Shown: positions 1 to 8,545 of the stretch, in pieces
Position numbering within the stretch: position 1 is the first letter of the stretch
Layout: each line of letters opens with the position of its first letter
Program-made: the position numbers and the translations under genes
The notes under the pieces: model-generated
The model's input: only the letters and a program-made list of their open reading frames with translations
Told to the model about the DNA's origin: nothing
Database searches by the model: none
Source: Balneolia bacterium
Lineage (GTDB): Bacteria > Bacteroidota > Rhodothermia > Balneolales > Cyclonatronaceae
Direction of reading: 5' to 3'
DNA length: 34,557 nucleotides
Assembly (NCBI GenBank): GCA_022565795.1
Contig: JAIUMA010000034.1
Coordinates: forward strand, 1-34,557

Positions 1-71
1 TTCGAACCCCCGGAGACTTGCGCCTCAACGGTTTTCAAGACCGCCGCATTCGACCACTCTGCCAACTCTCC
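1..71 (-). tRNA. tRNA-Ser (anticodon UGA), 3' end cut off by window
   Basis: Read on the minus strand from 71, the sequence gives a 7-base acceptor strand GGAGAGT, then TG, a D-arm with GCA/TGC stem, and an anticodon stem-loop with loop CTTGAAA, so the anticodon is TGA (reads UCA serine codons). A long variable arm follows, as expected of class II tRNA-Ser, and the window stops inside the T-loop (TTCGAA). The acceptor 3' strand lies outside the window. It sits 23 bases past the stop codon of atpG on the same strand. Confidence 0.93.
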
Positions 72-94
72 GGCAGATTTATAATATAAGAAAA

Positions 95-979
95 TTATGC
101 ATTCAATGCTTCAGCACCTGAAACAATTTCTGACAATTCTGTAGTAATCGCAGCTTGTCTGGCCTTGTTGTATTTCAGGTTAAGATGACCGATAATTTCC
201 TTGGCGTTTTCTGTCGCATTATCCATTGCGGCCATACGTGCACCCTGCTCGGAAGCATTGGACTCAAGAAGAGCGCGCCACAGCTGCATGTTAATATGAA
301 GCGGAATAATGTTGTTCAAAATCTGCCCCGGATTCGGCTCAAAAATATAATCAATTGAATCACCGGAAGTCAACTCTTCTTCATCACTTTCAACTGAAAC
401 TGGAAGCAGCTGGCTGAACAGTCTGTTCTGCGCAATTACGCTCTTGAATTCGTTGAAAGCAAGAAAAACGGCATCATACTTTCCATTTTCAAACTCTTCG
501 GCCACGCGGGTCGTAATTTCAATAGAAGCATCAAAACTAAGGTTATCGAAGAAGCCGTCATTACGGTTCACGATGTTATACCCGCGCTTGCTGAAGAACT
601 CACCTGCCTTGCGACCAATTGTAATCATTGATAACTGACCGCTCTCACGGTAGCTCGGGAAACGGGCAGCCAGAGTATCGGTGATGAAGCGAAACAGATT
701 ACTGTTGAAACCACCGCACAACCCTCTGTCGGAACCAACCGCAATTAGGAGTATGTTTTGCGGGTTCTCGACGCTGGTCATGAAAACATTCTCAGAATCG
801 CTGCTGCTGCTCAGTTTTTCAAGGACCGCCTGCAAACCCGCCACGTACGGACGGGTTGCAATAACGTTATCCTGCGCTTTGCGCAAACGGGCAGCCGCAA
901 CCATCTTCATGGCTTTGGTAATCTGCTGTGTACTTTTAACCGATGATATACGGTCGCGTATTTCGCGCAGATTGGCCAT
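95..979 (-). CDS. atpG: F1Fo ATP synthase gamma subunit
   Basis: Central rotor shaft of the F1 motor, which couples rotation of the membrane c-ring to ATP synthesis in the alpha/beta head. The 294-residue length is normal. The N-terminal helix MANLREIRDRISSVKSTQQ with the following TKAMKMVAAARLR, and the C-terminal helix (about residues 250-290, NATENAKEIIG then NKARQAAITTELSEI), are the two strands of the gamma coiled coil that enter the alpha/beta barrel. It is the last gene of the ATP synthase cluster, one base after the atpA stop, so almost certainly cotranscribed and translationally linked with atpA. The next same-strand feature is a tRNA, not atpD/atpC as in many bacteria. Confidence 0.97.
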   Translation of the reverse strand: MANLREIRDRISSVKSTQQITKAMKMVAAARLRKAQDNVIATRPYVAGLQAVLEKLSSSSDSENVFMTSVENPQNILLIAVGSDRGLCGGFNSNLFRFITDTLAARFPSYRESGQLSMITIGRKAGEFFSKRGYNIVNRNDGFFDNLSFDASIEITTRVAEEFENGKYDAVFLAFNEFKSVIAQNRLFSQLLPVSVESDEEELTSGDSIDYIFEPNPGQILNNIIPLHINMQLWRALLESNASEQGARMAAMDNATENAKEIIGHLNLKYNKARQAAITTELSEIVSGAEALNA

Positions 980-980
980 A

Positions 981-2597
981 TCAGCTTCTGATAGAGTTTA
1001 GAATTTCGTTTTTGGCTGTATTGGCTACAGCGATAATCTTATCCTTAGCTTCGTCACTCAGTTTACCTGTAGCGCTAAGTTCGTCGAGCACAGCCTGATG
1101 CTTGAGGTGAAGGGCTTCGAGGAAGCTCTTCTCAAACTCCTGAACCTTTCCAACCGGAAGCTCGCTCAGTACGCCTTCGTTGTTGGCCAGAAGCACAGCA
1201 ACCTGCTCTTCTACCGCCAGTGGCGAGTACTGATTCTGCTTCAGAAGCTCAACGGAACGCTCACCCTTGGATAGCTGGCGCTGTGTGGTAGCATCGAGAT
1301 CAGAACCGAATTTAGCGAATGCTTCAAGCTCACGATACTGGGCAAGATCAAGCTTCAGGGTACCTGAAAGCTTTTTCATCGCCTTAACCTGAGCAGAACC
1401 ACCTACACGAGATACCGAGATACCTACATCAATAGCCGGACGCACACCAGAGTTGAACAGGTTTGTCTGCAGGAAGATCTGACCGTCAGTAATAGAAATT
1501 ACGTTGGTCGGAATGTATGCAGAAACGTCACCCGCCTGTGTTTCAATAATCGGAAGAGCTGTTAGCGAGCCACCACCTTTAATGAGCGGACGAAGGCCTT
1601 CAGGCACGTCGTTCATTTGCTCGGCCACAGCCTGGTTACGGTTAATTTTCGCAGCACGCTCAAGAAGACGGCTGTGGAGGTAGAATACGTCACCAGGGTA
1701 CGCTTCACGTCCCGGAGGACGTCTTAGAAGAAGAGAAACCTCACGATAAGCTACAGCCTGCTTGGAAAGATCATCATAGATAATGAGCGCATGGCGACCC
1801 GTATCACGGAAATATTCACCGATAGCAGCACCGGCGTAAGCAGCGATGTACTGAAGCGGAGCAGGAGCGGTTGCAGGAGCCGAAACAATAGTCGTGTATT
1901 TCTTGGCACCTTCGCGCTCGAGAATCTGATTTACCTGAGAAATAGTAGAGTTTTTCTGACCGATAGCTACGTAAATACAGAAAACCCCTTCGCCTTTGTC
2001 ATGCGACGCCTTCTGGTTCAGAATGGTATCGATAGCGATTGCTGTTTTACCGGTCTGACGGTCACCAATGATAAGCTCACGCTGGCCACGACCAATAGGA
2101 ATCATGGAGTCGATTGCCTTAATACCGGTCTGAAGCGGCTCACTTACCGGTTCACGATACACAACGCCCGGCGCCTTGCGCTCGAGTGGCATTTGAATCG
2201 TTTTACCGGCAATAGGACCTTCACCGTCTACAGGTTTACCGAGCGGATCCAGTACGCGGCCAAGGACGCCTTCACCCACATTAATGGACGCAATGTTTTT
2301 GGTTCTGCGAACCGTGTGGCCTTCCTGAATAGAACTGGCTGAACCGAAGAGTACAATACCTACATTGTCTTCTTCAAGGTTAAGTACCATTCCCTGTACA
2401 GGATTTCCGTCTTTGTCTCTTGAGTCGGGAAGCTCTACAAGCTCACCGGCCTGAATTTTGCTGAGGCCGTACACGCGGGCGATACCATCACCAACTTCAA
2501 GTACGGTGCCTTCATCATAAATATCGGACTCAGACTGAAATCCAGCCAGCTGTTTTCTCAGGATAGCTGATACTTCGTCGGGTTTAACGTGACTCAT
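981..2597 (-). CDS. atpA: F1Fo ATP synthase alpha subunit
   Basis: Non-catalytic nucleotide-binding subunit of the F1 head. The 538 residues are slightly longer than the usual 500-515. Walker A GDRQTGKT is at residues 178-185, the family signature [20 protein letters not shown] follows in the middle third, and the N-terminal beta-barrel carries GIARVYGL near residue 38. The start codon gives the expected [17 protein letters not shown]-terminus; no Shine-Dalgarno is visible in front of it, the 42-base gap to atpH being AT-rich. Separated from atpG by one base. The partner beta subunit is not in the window. Confidence 0.98.
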   Translation of the reverse strand: MSHVKPDEVSAILRKQLAGFQSESDIYDEGTVLEVGDGIARVYGLSKIQAGELVELPDSRDKDGNPVQGMVLNLEEDNVGIVLFGSASSIQEGHTVRRTKNIASINVGEGVLGRVLDPLGKPVDGEGPIAGKTIQMPLERKAPGVVYREPVSEPLQTGIKAIDSMIPIGRGQRELIIGDRQTGKTAIAIDTILNQKASHDKGEGVFCIYVAIGQKNSTISQVNQILEREGAKKYTTIVSAPATAPAPLQYIAAYAGAAIGEYFRDTGRHALIIYDDLSKQAVAYREVSLLLRRPPGREAYPGDVFYLHSRLLERAAKINRNQAVAEQMNDVPEGLRPLIKGGGSLTALPIIETQAGDVSAYIPTNVISITDGQIFLQTNLFNSGVRPAIDVGISVSRVGGSAQVKAMKKLSGTLKLDLAQYRELEAFAKFGSDLDATTQRQLSKGERSVELLKQNQYSPLAVEEQVAVLLANNEGVLSELPVGKVQEFEKSFLEALHLKHQAVLDELSATGKLSDEAKDKIIAVANTAKNEILNSIRS

Positions 2598-2639
2598 AAT
2601 AATATTTAATTAAACTCTGTCTTTAATCGGTATCGGTTT

Positions 2640-3185
2640 TCAGATTGCGGCTTTTAAAAACAAATGCTCAAGTTGCTCAAGACTGTGTTTTACAGAGCCA
2701 TCAATAACAGTATCATCAATTTTAACGACAAGGCCGCCCACAAGGTCGGTTTTTTGCCTGGTAACAAGCTCGATGGTTTTTCCTGTTTTGGCAGCAAGTG
2801 CCTTACGGATTGCTTCGAGTTGTTTATCGTCTGGCTTTTCGGCGTAAATCACCTCAGCTACGACGATTCCTTTGTGTTTACGGTATGCCTCAATAAAAGA
2901 CTGCGTGATACCAGGAAGAAGATCAAATCGTGACTTTTCCGCAATCAGGCCGAACAGGGAGTTCATTTGTTTGGAAACGTCTTTACCAAACAGTTCCTTA
3001 AGCACTTCTGTTTTCTTAGCCGGTTTTACAACCGGATTTCTGAGAAAAAGAAGCAGCTCTCTGGACTGCCTGATGGTTTCATCCACATGCTGAACGTCTT
3101 TCAATACCGAATCGAGCGAATCGGTTTCAAGTGCATACCCGAGCAGGGCTGCGGAATAACGTCTGGCGGCTTTAGTTGGGATCAT
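2640..3185 (-). CDS. atpH: F1Fo ATP synthase delta subunit
   Basis: Peripheral-stalk protein that ties the top of the F1 head to the b subunits (OSCP family). The 181-residue length is typical. An N-terminal helical bundle begins MIPTKAARRYSAALLGYA, and the conserved C-terminal region includes KTDLVGGLVVKIDDTVIDGS (about residues 145-164), the family signature. Six bases separate it from atpF upstream and 42 from atpA downstream, in the standard b-delta-alpha-gamma order. Confidence 0.95.
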   Translation of the reverse strand: MIPTKAARRYSAALLGYALETDSLDSVLKDVQHVDETIRQSRELLLFLRNPVVKPAKKTEVLKELFGKDVSKQMNSLFGLIAEKSRFDLLPGITQSFIEAYRKHKGIVVAEVIYAEKPDDKQLEAIRKALAAKTGKTIELVTRQKTDLVGGLVVKIDDTVIDGSVKHSLEQLEHLFLKAAI

Positions 3186-3191
3186 CAGTGA

Positions 3192-3701
3192 TTAGTTCTT
3201 AGAAAGCCCGTCGATGAAATCATCAACAAGTTTCTTGTTCTTCTTTTCATCGAGTTCGGCGTTCAGAATCTTGCCGGCAGCTTCGAGAGCCAGCTCAGCA
3301 ACGTGGCTGCGCAGTTCAAGCATAGCTTTTTGCTTTTCCTGCTCAATCGATGCAAGGGTCTGCTCTTTTACCGCTTCAGCTTCTGTACGTGCTTTATCGA
3401 TGAGATCAACGCGAATCTTTTCGGCTTCCTCTTTGGCTTCCTTGCGGAGGCGCTGAGCTTCTACTTCGGCCTGACGTAGTGCTTCGTCGTTTTTCCTGGA
3501 AATCTCTTCTGCGCGGCTCATCGCCTTCTCAGCAGAATCAAGTGATTCCTGAATGCTTTTTTCACGCTGCTCGAGCGCCTGAAGCACAGGGCCCCACGCG
3601 AACTTTTTAAGCAGCACAAAGAAAAGCACGAACGTAACACCTACCCACAGAACAATGCCTGTTTCGAAGTTCAGCAGTGCGTTAGCTAAAACCGGATTCA
3701 T
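3192..3701 (-). CDS. atpF: F1Fo ATP synthase b subunit
   Basis: Peripheral-stalk subunit that holds the F1 head against the membrane stator. One N-terminal membrane segment (about residues 10-30, IVLWVGVTFVLFFVLLKKF) is followed by a long charged helix to residue 169, rich in Glu, Lys, Arg and Ala with coiled-coil spacing (for example EISRKNDEALRQAEVEAQR). There is a single b gene and no b' paralogue, as in non-photosynthetic bacteria. It lies between atpE (77-base gap) and atpH (6-base gap). Confidence 0.95.
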   Translation of the reverse strand: MNPVLANALLNFETGIVLWVGVTFVLFFVLLKKFAWGPVLQALEQREKSIQESLDSAEKAMSRAEEISRKNDEALRQAEVEAQRLRKEAKEEAEKIRVDLIDKARTEAEAVKEQTLASIEQEKQKAMLELRSHVAELALEAAGKILNAELDEKKNKKLVDDFIDGLSKN

Positions 3702-3778
3702 GTGTAGTTGGTTTAAAGTGCACGCTCCGGGAAGGAGAATGCACAGGATGCAGGTTTAAAGAAGAATGATGCTAAAAA

Positions 3779-3997
3779 TCAGGCAAGTGCAAGAATAATG
3801 CAGATTACCAGCGCGAAGAATGCAGCACCCTCAATAAGACCGGCAGCAATAAGCATGGCAGTACGAACGTCGCCAGCAGCTTCAGGCTGACGAGCCATAG
3901 CGTCCATTGCACCTTTACCAATCATACCGATACCAAAACCAGCTCCGAGAAGAATGATTCCAGCTCCAAGACCAGCGGCGAGGTAAGCAAATTCCAT
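3779..3997 (-). CDS. atpE: F1Fo ATP synthase c subunit (proteolipid ring)
   Basis: 72-residue hairpin of two membrane helices that forms the rotating ring. Helix 1 is Gly/Ala-rich (about residues 6-28), the polar loop contains ARQPE (35-39), and helix 2 carries the ion-binding glutamate E56 in GLIEGAAFF. The Gln and Ser/Thr neighbours that mark sodium-binding rings are not seen, so proton coupling is the better reading (inference). It is preceded by one of the few good Shine-Dalgarno sites in this cluster, which fits the need for many copies of c per enzyme. Confidence 0.97.
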   Translation of the reverse strand: MEFAYLAAGLGAGIILLGAGFGIGMIGKGAMDAMARQPEAAGDVRTAMLIAAGLIEGAAFFALVICIILALA

Positions 3998-4005
3998 AAT
4001 AGTAA

Positions 4006-4010
4006 CTCCT
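4006..4010 (-). promoter_or_regulatory. Shine-Dalgarno site of atpE
   Basis: AGGAG on the minus strand, 8 bases before the atpE start codon. Most genes in this cluster show no such site, so its presence ahead of the high-stoichiometry c subunit is probably meaningful. Confidence 0.7.
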
Positions 4011-4037
4011 AAATTTGTGAATTAAGTTAAGTATTGA

Positions 4038-5156
4038 TTATTGTAATTGTGTAGCAGGTTGTAGTGCATCAGGCTCTTCTTCATGATGGTCGTGGCTGTG
4101 GTCTTCCAGAGCCATACCAATAAAAAGAGCTGAGAACATTGTAAAGATGAAAGCCTGCAGGAATGCTGCAAACACTTTCAAAGCGTAGATAAAGAGCGTA
4201 AAGCTAACCCAGATAATGCCGGATCCGAGACCAACGCCTGTCCCGTACATACCCATGAAAATGAATACCATGCCAAGCATACTCAGAATAAGCATCTTGC
4301 CGGCAAGCATGTTAGCAAAAAGACGAATGGCGAGCGCAAAAGGCTTGGTGAACAGACCCAGAATCTCAACCGGAATCATAATGATGAGCATGAGCTTCGG
4401 AACGCCGGGCATGGCGAATACGTGCTTCCAGTAGTCTTTGGTTCCGTTCAGATTCACCATGAAGAATGTGGTGATGGCCAGCGCCGCTGTTACAGAAATA
4501 TCAGAGGTTGGTGTTTGCCCCCATGGCATCAAACCGAACAGGTTCATGAACAGGATGATGAAGAAGCATGAAAGCAAATACGGGGCAAATTTCAGGTATT
4601 TCTCTTCACCAATGTTAGACTTCACTACTTCGTCGCGAAGATAGACAATCATCACTTCTGCGAAATTCATGCCTGCACCCTTTGGCGCTGTATCACGGCC
4701 GATACCGGCTTTGTATTTATTTGCAAGACGGCCAAAGATGAGAAGCGTGAGCAGACCTGCGAGCCAGAACCAAACAACGTGCTTCGAAATGGACATGTCG
4801 AGCATTACGGGGCGGCCGTCTTCAGCATGAACAAGCTTGTAGGATACTGCAGAAGATTCACCCGGCACGAACTCGTCAGGGTTTTCGAAATAGTACTGAT
4901 CCTGAAAAACGCCGCTGTTCATTGCGCTCTTGGTTGAGCCGTAAAAATGGAACCCGTCTGAAATAATAATCCGCGGCAGGTAGAATTTGAAGAGGTTTTC
5001 AAATTCGATGTAATAACGGTCGCCCATTTTACTCAGAATATCTACCTCTGTGGCAGGTTCAATAGGTTCTTCAGTATCCCCGGCAGCGTGGGCGTGCGAT
5101 CCGGCAAGTAGCAGCAATAAGCAGAATAAAAGAGCTATTCGAAGCGTTTTAACCAT
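4038..5156 (-). CDS. atpB: F1Fo ATP synthase a subunit
   Basis: Stator membrane subunit that forms the two proton half-channels against the c-ring. At 372 residues it is about 100 longer than the E. coli protein. Residues 1-25 look like a cleavable signal peptide ([20 protein letters not shown], then HAHA), followed by an extracytoplasmic domain of about 100 residues, an arrangement known from Bacteroidetes AtpB. The essential arginine is R278 in [13 protein letters not shown]. The C-terminus is His- and acid-rich ([10 protein letters not shown]). Its start overlaps the end of the upstream small membrane-protein gene by 8 bases, indicating translational coupling. Confidence 0.96.
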   Translation of the reverse strand: MVKTLRIALLFCLLLLLAGSHAHAAGDTEEPIEPATEVDILSKMGDRYYIEFENLFKFYLPRIIISDGFHFYGSTKSAMNSGVFQDQYYFENPDEFVPGESSAVSYKLVHAEDGRPVMLDMSISKHVVWFWLAGLLTLLIFGRLANKYKAGIGRDTAPKGAGMNFAEVMIVYLRDEVVKSNIGEEKYLKFAPYLLSCFFIILFMNLFGLMPWGQTPTSDISVTAALAITTFFMVNLNGTKDYWKHVFAMPGVPKLMLIIMIPVEILGLFTKPFALAIRLFANMLAGKMLILSMLGMVFIFMGMYGTGVGLGSGIIWVSFTLFIYALKVFAAFLQAFIFTMFSALFIGMALEDHSHDHHEEEPDALQPATQLQ

Positions 5157-5562
5157 TATGGATTAGTTCCGGGTTGTCCTTAATTTTGAGTATAAAAATA
5201 ATTTCCAGTACAGATTTGGAAATATAAGAAATAAAAAGGCTAATAATAAAGACAAAAATTGGCAATTCGGTCAAAAAAATGACCAGAAAAACCACGATCA
5301 ACATCACCAGCATCCGGAGTCCCATCCCCCCCATAACTTTCACCATAAAGGTGTTCATTTCGGCATGAATACCGCCCTTGGCAAATGCAAACGCAGCTAT
5401 TGCGTTCAGCGTGGTTACAGCCAGAGCCAGCAGAAGCGCAATAATGCCTGCGGGCTCATTAAGGGTTCGGATGATCGCGAAACCGATACCCGCAATAATG
5501 ATGTTAATCAGCAGCAGCCATCCCAGATAAGACTGCCACACGTTTTGTTGTTTAGTCGCCAT
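5149..5562 (-). CDS. Small four-helix membrane protein of the ATP synthase cluster (AtpI-like)
   Basis: 137 residues with four hydrophobic segments (about 13-33, 38-60, 78-98 and 101-125). Size, topology and position immediately before atpB match the UncI/AtpI-like protein of other ATP synthase operons, proposed to help c-ring assembly or magnesium supply. The assignment rests on context more than on a sequence motif, so the symbol is left blank. It overlaps both neighbours (11 bases with the AtpZ-like gene, 8 with atpB), so the three are almost certainly translated together. Confidence 0.7.
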   Translation of the reverse strand: MATKQQNVWQSYLGWLLLINIIIAGIGFAIIRTLNEPAGIIALLLALAVTTLNAIAAFAFAKGGIHAEMNTFMVKVMGGMGLRMLVMLIVVFLVIFLTELPIFVFIISLFISYISKSVLEIIFILKIKDNPELIHNG

Positions 5563-5797
5563 TCTCTTTTTTCAGTTTTTTCTCTCTTTTGTCTTTTTCG
5601 TTGAGTTCCAGTGCAGTCTTAATAATAGTCCACACCATGGAAACAAAGCCGAGAAAAACGCCTGTCAGTGTAAAAACCATACCGGTTTCATACCTGCGGT
5701 CGAGCCAGAACCCGAGCAGCACCGGCATGGCCATAGTTACCCCTATCTGAAGGCCGAACTGAATGTAGTGACCAAACCCCTGTACATTAAATTTCAT
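5552..5797 (-). CDS. AtpZ-like small membrane protein (putative F0F1 ATPase subunit)
   Basis: 81 residues with two membrane helices (about 10-29 and 38-60) and a strongly basic tail ending in [14 protein letters not shown]. The pattern of a Gly-rich first helix ([20 protein letters not shown]) followed by a short turn and a second helix is that of the AtpZ/AtpI family encoded ahead of ATP synthase genes in many bacteria. These proteins are thought to assist assembly of the membrane sector. It overlaps the next gene by 11 bases and follows the bactofilin gene after 41 bases. Confidence 0.8.
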   Translation of the reverse strand: MKFNVQGFGHYIQFGLQIGVTMAMPVLLGFWLDRRYETGMVFTLTGVFLGFVSMVWTIIKTALELNEKDKREKKLKKENGD

Positions 5798-5838
5798 AAC
5801 TGAACCTCAGGCGCCGGAATTCTAACGGTATTCAGACG

Positions 5839-6273
5839 TTATTTTGTGGCTTTTTCGAGCGTTACTTTACCGTTTTGCGAGGCCGCTGCACCAGGCTTCT
5901 GGCTCATACGACATGCACCGTCGAAGCGTGCGCCTTCTTCCACGAGGATGACTTTGGTCTCCACATCACCAGTAACGTGTGCCGTTTGGCGTAGCGTAAG
6001 CTTGTTTGAGGTGACAACGGTGCCTTCAACCTTTCCGGAAATATCCGCATCCTGCGCATTAATCTTGCCCAGGACTTTTCCGGTTTGAGTGATAATGCAC
6101 TTCCCTTTCACATCAAGCTCGCCCTCAACGGTACCGGAAATCCGGAAGTCGTTCTGGGTCGTTATATCACCCTTAATGTGGGTTCCTTCGCTAATCATGT
6201 TTACTGCTGGTTGTCCGTTCATTGCGTTTTGTCCACCATTATTTTTCTTCATCTTATCTTTTTTGTTAAACAT
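5839..6273 (-). CDS. Bactofilin (polymer-forming cytoskeletal protein)
   Basis: Bactofilins polymerise without nucleotide into filaments or membrane-bound sheets that position envelope enzymes. The 144-residue protein has a short polar N-tail (1-25), a core of about residues 28-125 with the family's repeating right-handed beta-helix pattern (GTHIKGDITTQNDFRISGTV, EGELDVKGKCIITQTGKVLG, then KVEGTVVTSNKLTLRQTAHV), and a disordered C-tail. It begins 12 bases after the stop of an M23 peptidase gene. Bactofilin next to M23 endopeptidase is a recurrent pair in cell-shape determination (for example CcmA with Csd proteins in Helicobacter), so the two probably work together. Confidence 0.93.
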   Translation of the reverse strand: MFNKKDKMKKNNGGQNAMNGQPAVNMISEGTHIKGDITTQNDFRISGTVEGELDVKGKCIITQTGKVLGKINAQDADISGKVEGTVVTSNKLTLRQTAHVTGDVETKVILVEEGARFDGACRMSQKPGAAASQNGKVTLEKATK

Positions 6274-6285
6274 TCTCTCTGCAAT

Positions 6286-7161
6286 CTAATTTAAATTCAT
6301 AAAATATTGAGCCGGATCCACCGGAACTCCGAACCTCCACAGTTCGAAGTGAAGATGGGGACCTGTGCTTACCAGGCCGTCTGATCCCACAAAGCCAATC
6401 ACGTCTCCGCGCCTGACAATATCACCTTTTTGCTTGGCCAGGTTCCGGCTGTGTTTATATATACTGAGATACCCGCCGGGATGCTGCAGTACCACAACAT
6501 TTCCGTAGTTTATGGTAAAACCACTAAATATGACCACTCCTTCCGCAAAAGCAGGAATGACCGTATTTTCATCAGCCGCAATATCAATTCCGAAATGGCC
6601 GCTGCGCGCTTCAAAGGTGCGTGTAACGGTGCCTTCGAGCGGGAACTGCTCCGGAAACTCAAGACTGCGGGTAAAAAAGTGGTCGTTTGATAGAATCACC
6701 TCTTCCGCGCGAAGTCCTCTCATCGCGGAAGGAACGCCAGACTCATCAATCATCATAGATGAACCTGACTCAACTTCATAAATGCGGGAGAAATCCTCGT
6801 TTTGGAGTCTGGTTATAAAAGTGGTGTCGCTACCTGCCGCAAGCGCCTGCTTAAACATGGCCAGCTGAAGCTCGCTTGCATGAAGTGAATCACGCAGTGC
6901 CTCCACCCTCTCACGGATTTCCAGAATCTGCTCTCTCACCGCTTGATCTTCCCTGTTGAACAGAAGCGTACCCAGCGGTGTAAGAAAAAAGAACAGTAAA
7001 ACAATGAAAAGTATACCACCGAAAAAAGCTGAAACTGTGCCAAGAATTTTTCTAGGTACGATAACATAAGTTTCAGTATCGTCGTGGGTTGGCCCCTTCC
7101 ACAGGAGAATTGTTATCTTCTCCCGGCTGAATGATATGATACGTTTTAAAAACTCAGTCAT
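6286..7161 (-). CDS. Membrane-anchored M23 (LytM-type) peptidoglycan endopeptidase
   Basis: Predicted zinc endopeptidase that cuts peptide crosslinks in peptidoglycan. Order: cytoplasmic tail (1-37), one membrane helix (about 38-60), a periplasmic coiled coil (about 70-105), and the LytM domain (about 175-288). The zinc and catalytic residues are present: H189 and D193 in HFGID, H237 in YKHSR, and H269/H271 in GPHLHFELW, so the enzyme should be active, unlike the divisome activators that lack them. The gene lies directly upstream of bactofilin (12-base gap) and 18 bases after the glycosyltransferase stop. The bactofilin probably positions this enzyme (inference from known pairs). Confidence 0.93.
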   Translation of the reverse strand: MTEFLKRIISFSREKITILLWKGPTHDDTETYVIVPRKILGTVSAFFGGILFIVLLFFFLTPLGTLLFNREDQAVREQILEIRERVEALRDSLHASELQLAMFKQALAAGSDTTFITRLQNEDFSRIYEVESGSSMMIDESGVPSAMRGLRAEEVILSNDHFFTRSLEFPEQFPLEGTVTRTFEARSGHFGIDIAADENTVIPAFAEGVVIFSGFTINYGNVVVLQHPGGYLSIYKHSRNLAKQKGDIVRRGDVIGFVGSDGLVSTGPHLHFELWRFGVPVDPAQYFMNLN

Positions 7162-7179
7162 CTCGTTTTAAAAGGGCTG

Positions 7180-8496
7180 TTATTGCCGGTTATGCGTTGC
7201 CGCCATTTCAGTTAGCAATTCAGAAAGTCGTTGGGTCAGACGAATTCTGCTGTATGTCTCGCGGGCTTCATCGATTACAGCCCGCTTTCTGAACTCAGGG
7301 AGTTTTGCCAATATTTGGCTGAGCTCATTCTTCACTGAAACAGCATCATAAGGGTCGGCTATGAATCCGGCTGAGAGCGTATTTAACACCCTCGCTGCCT
7401 CACCATTACCGGGAACAAGTCCAAGTATAATTTTCTGGCTTCCAATATATTCAAATAATTTGCCTGTTGTTACCTGCTCGGCGCTTTTTTTGTGACCTAC
7501 AACAAACCAGACTATATCGGCCGATGCCAGACCTCTCAGAGCCTGTTTATGGCTGATATATCCCCTGTCTTCAATCAGGTGGCTTAACCCGAGCTTTTTA
7601 ATAAGTACATGATGCTCAGCCTGAAGCCCGCCCTGAAACACCAGCGAGATTTTCTTTTCCAAATCCGGCTGATCATCAAGCAGCAGCCTTATCCCTTTCA
7701 GGAAGGTATCGGGCTGGTTTTCGCCATAGAACAAGCCGTTGTACAAAATCCGTGTGACATCATCCTTACTCTCGTGTATTTCGGCATTGCTAATGGATAC
7801 ATCCTCAGGATCAAACCCCTGTTCAAGCACTTCAAAACGCAGCTCTTCCCTTTCATTTCGGGATCGCAGCGACTCCAGCATAAATCCGTTAATAGCGGTA
7901 ATCACATTCGCATGAAGCAGGCACTGTTGCTCCATCTTCATCATTCTGGCTTTGTGAAGCGGGGTCGGATAGCTAATGAGGTGGCTACCAAACCAATCGT
8001 CACGAAAGTCCATCAGCACCGGTAGTTTCAGCTTTGTTTTAAGCTCCGCTGCTATCATAAGATTGCTGTATGGTGGGGCGGTGGCAAAAACGGTATCAAA
8101 CTGATAATGCTTGTGAAGCTCCATAGCCTTCTCCACAGCCGGGCGAATCCATCCTTTTTTGTTATCCGGCAGGAACACAAAGGATGATGCAAAGCGTGCC
8201 GGAGCGGCCAGCCAGTCGGGAATATTGCCGACGGCTTTGCGCCCTGCAGCCTTATCGAACGGCGTGTTGCCTTTAACCCTGTGGACCTCAACCTTCGGCT
8301 CGATGGCTTCGAGCTCCTCGAGCAGGCTGTCGTCGTAATGGGTGTACAACCCGGGTTCAGGTGCCAGAACCACAGGCTTCCATCCGAAACGCTGCAGGTA
8401 TTTCACAAACTTGAGTGGCCTTTGCACTCCGGATGAGCCCATGGGCGGAAAGTAATAGGCTATCACCAGAACGGTTTTTGGCAGCCGGCTTTGCAT
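7180..8496 (-). CDS. GT-B glycosyltransferase (GT4-like)
   Basis: 438 residues with no signal peptide or membrane helix. The N-terminal Rossmann half opens with VIAYYFPPMGSSGVQRPLKF, a Gly-rich acceptor-side motif common in GT4 enzymes, and the C-terminal half contains GKLFEYIGSQKIILGLVP (about residues 350-367), where the sugar-nucleotide-binding glutamate is expected. It probably transfers a sugar from a nucleotide donor during surface polysaccharide or glycolipid synthesis, but no neighbouring polysaccharide genes point to a product. It lies between guaB (49 bases upstream) and the M23 gene (18 bases downstream). Substrate unknown. Confidence 0.82.
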   Translation of the reverse strand: MQSRLPKTVLVIAYYFPPMGSSGVQRPLKFVKYLQRFGWKPVVLAPEPGLYTHYDDSLLEELEAIEPKVEVHRVKGNTPFDKAAGRKAVGNIPDWLAAPARFASSFVFLPDNKKGWIRPAVEKAMELHKHYQFDTVFATAPPYSNLMIAAELKTKLKLPVLMDFRDDWFGSHLISYPTPLHKARMMKMEQQCLLHANVITAINGFMLESLRSRNEREELRFEVLEQGFDPEDVSISNAEIHESKDDVTRILYNGLFYGENQPDTFLKGIRLLLDDQPDLEKKISLVFQGGLQAEHHVLIKKLGLSHLIEDRGYISHKQALRGLASADIVWFVVGHKKSAEQVTTGKLFEYIGSQKIILGLVPGNGEAARVLNTLSAGFIADPYDAVSVKNELSQILAKLPEFRKRAVIDEARETYSRIRLTQRLSELLTEMAATHNRQ

Positions 8497-8545
8497 TTCC
8501 GCTGTTTCTTTTTCTGGTGATGTGGAGTTGCTACCTCTCAGAACG

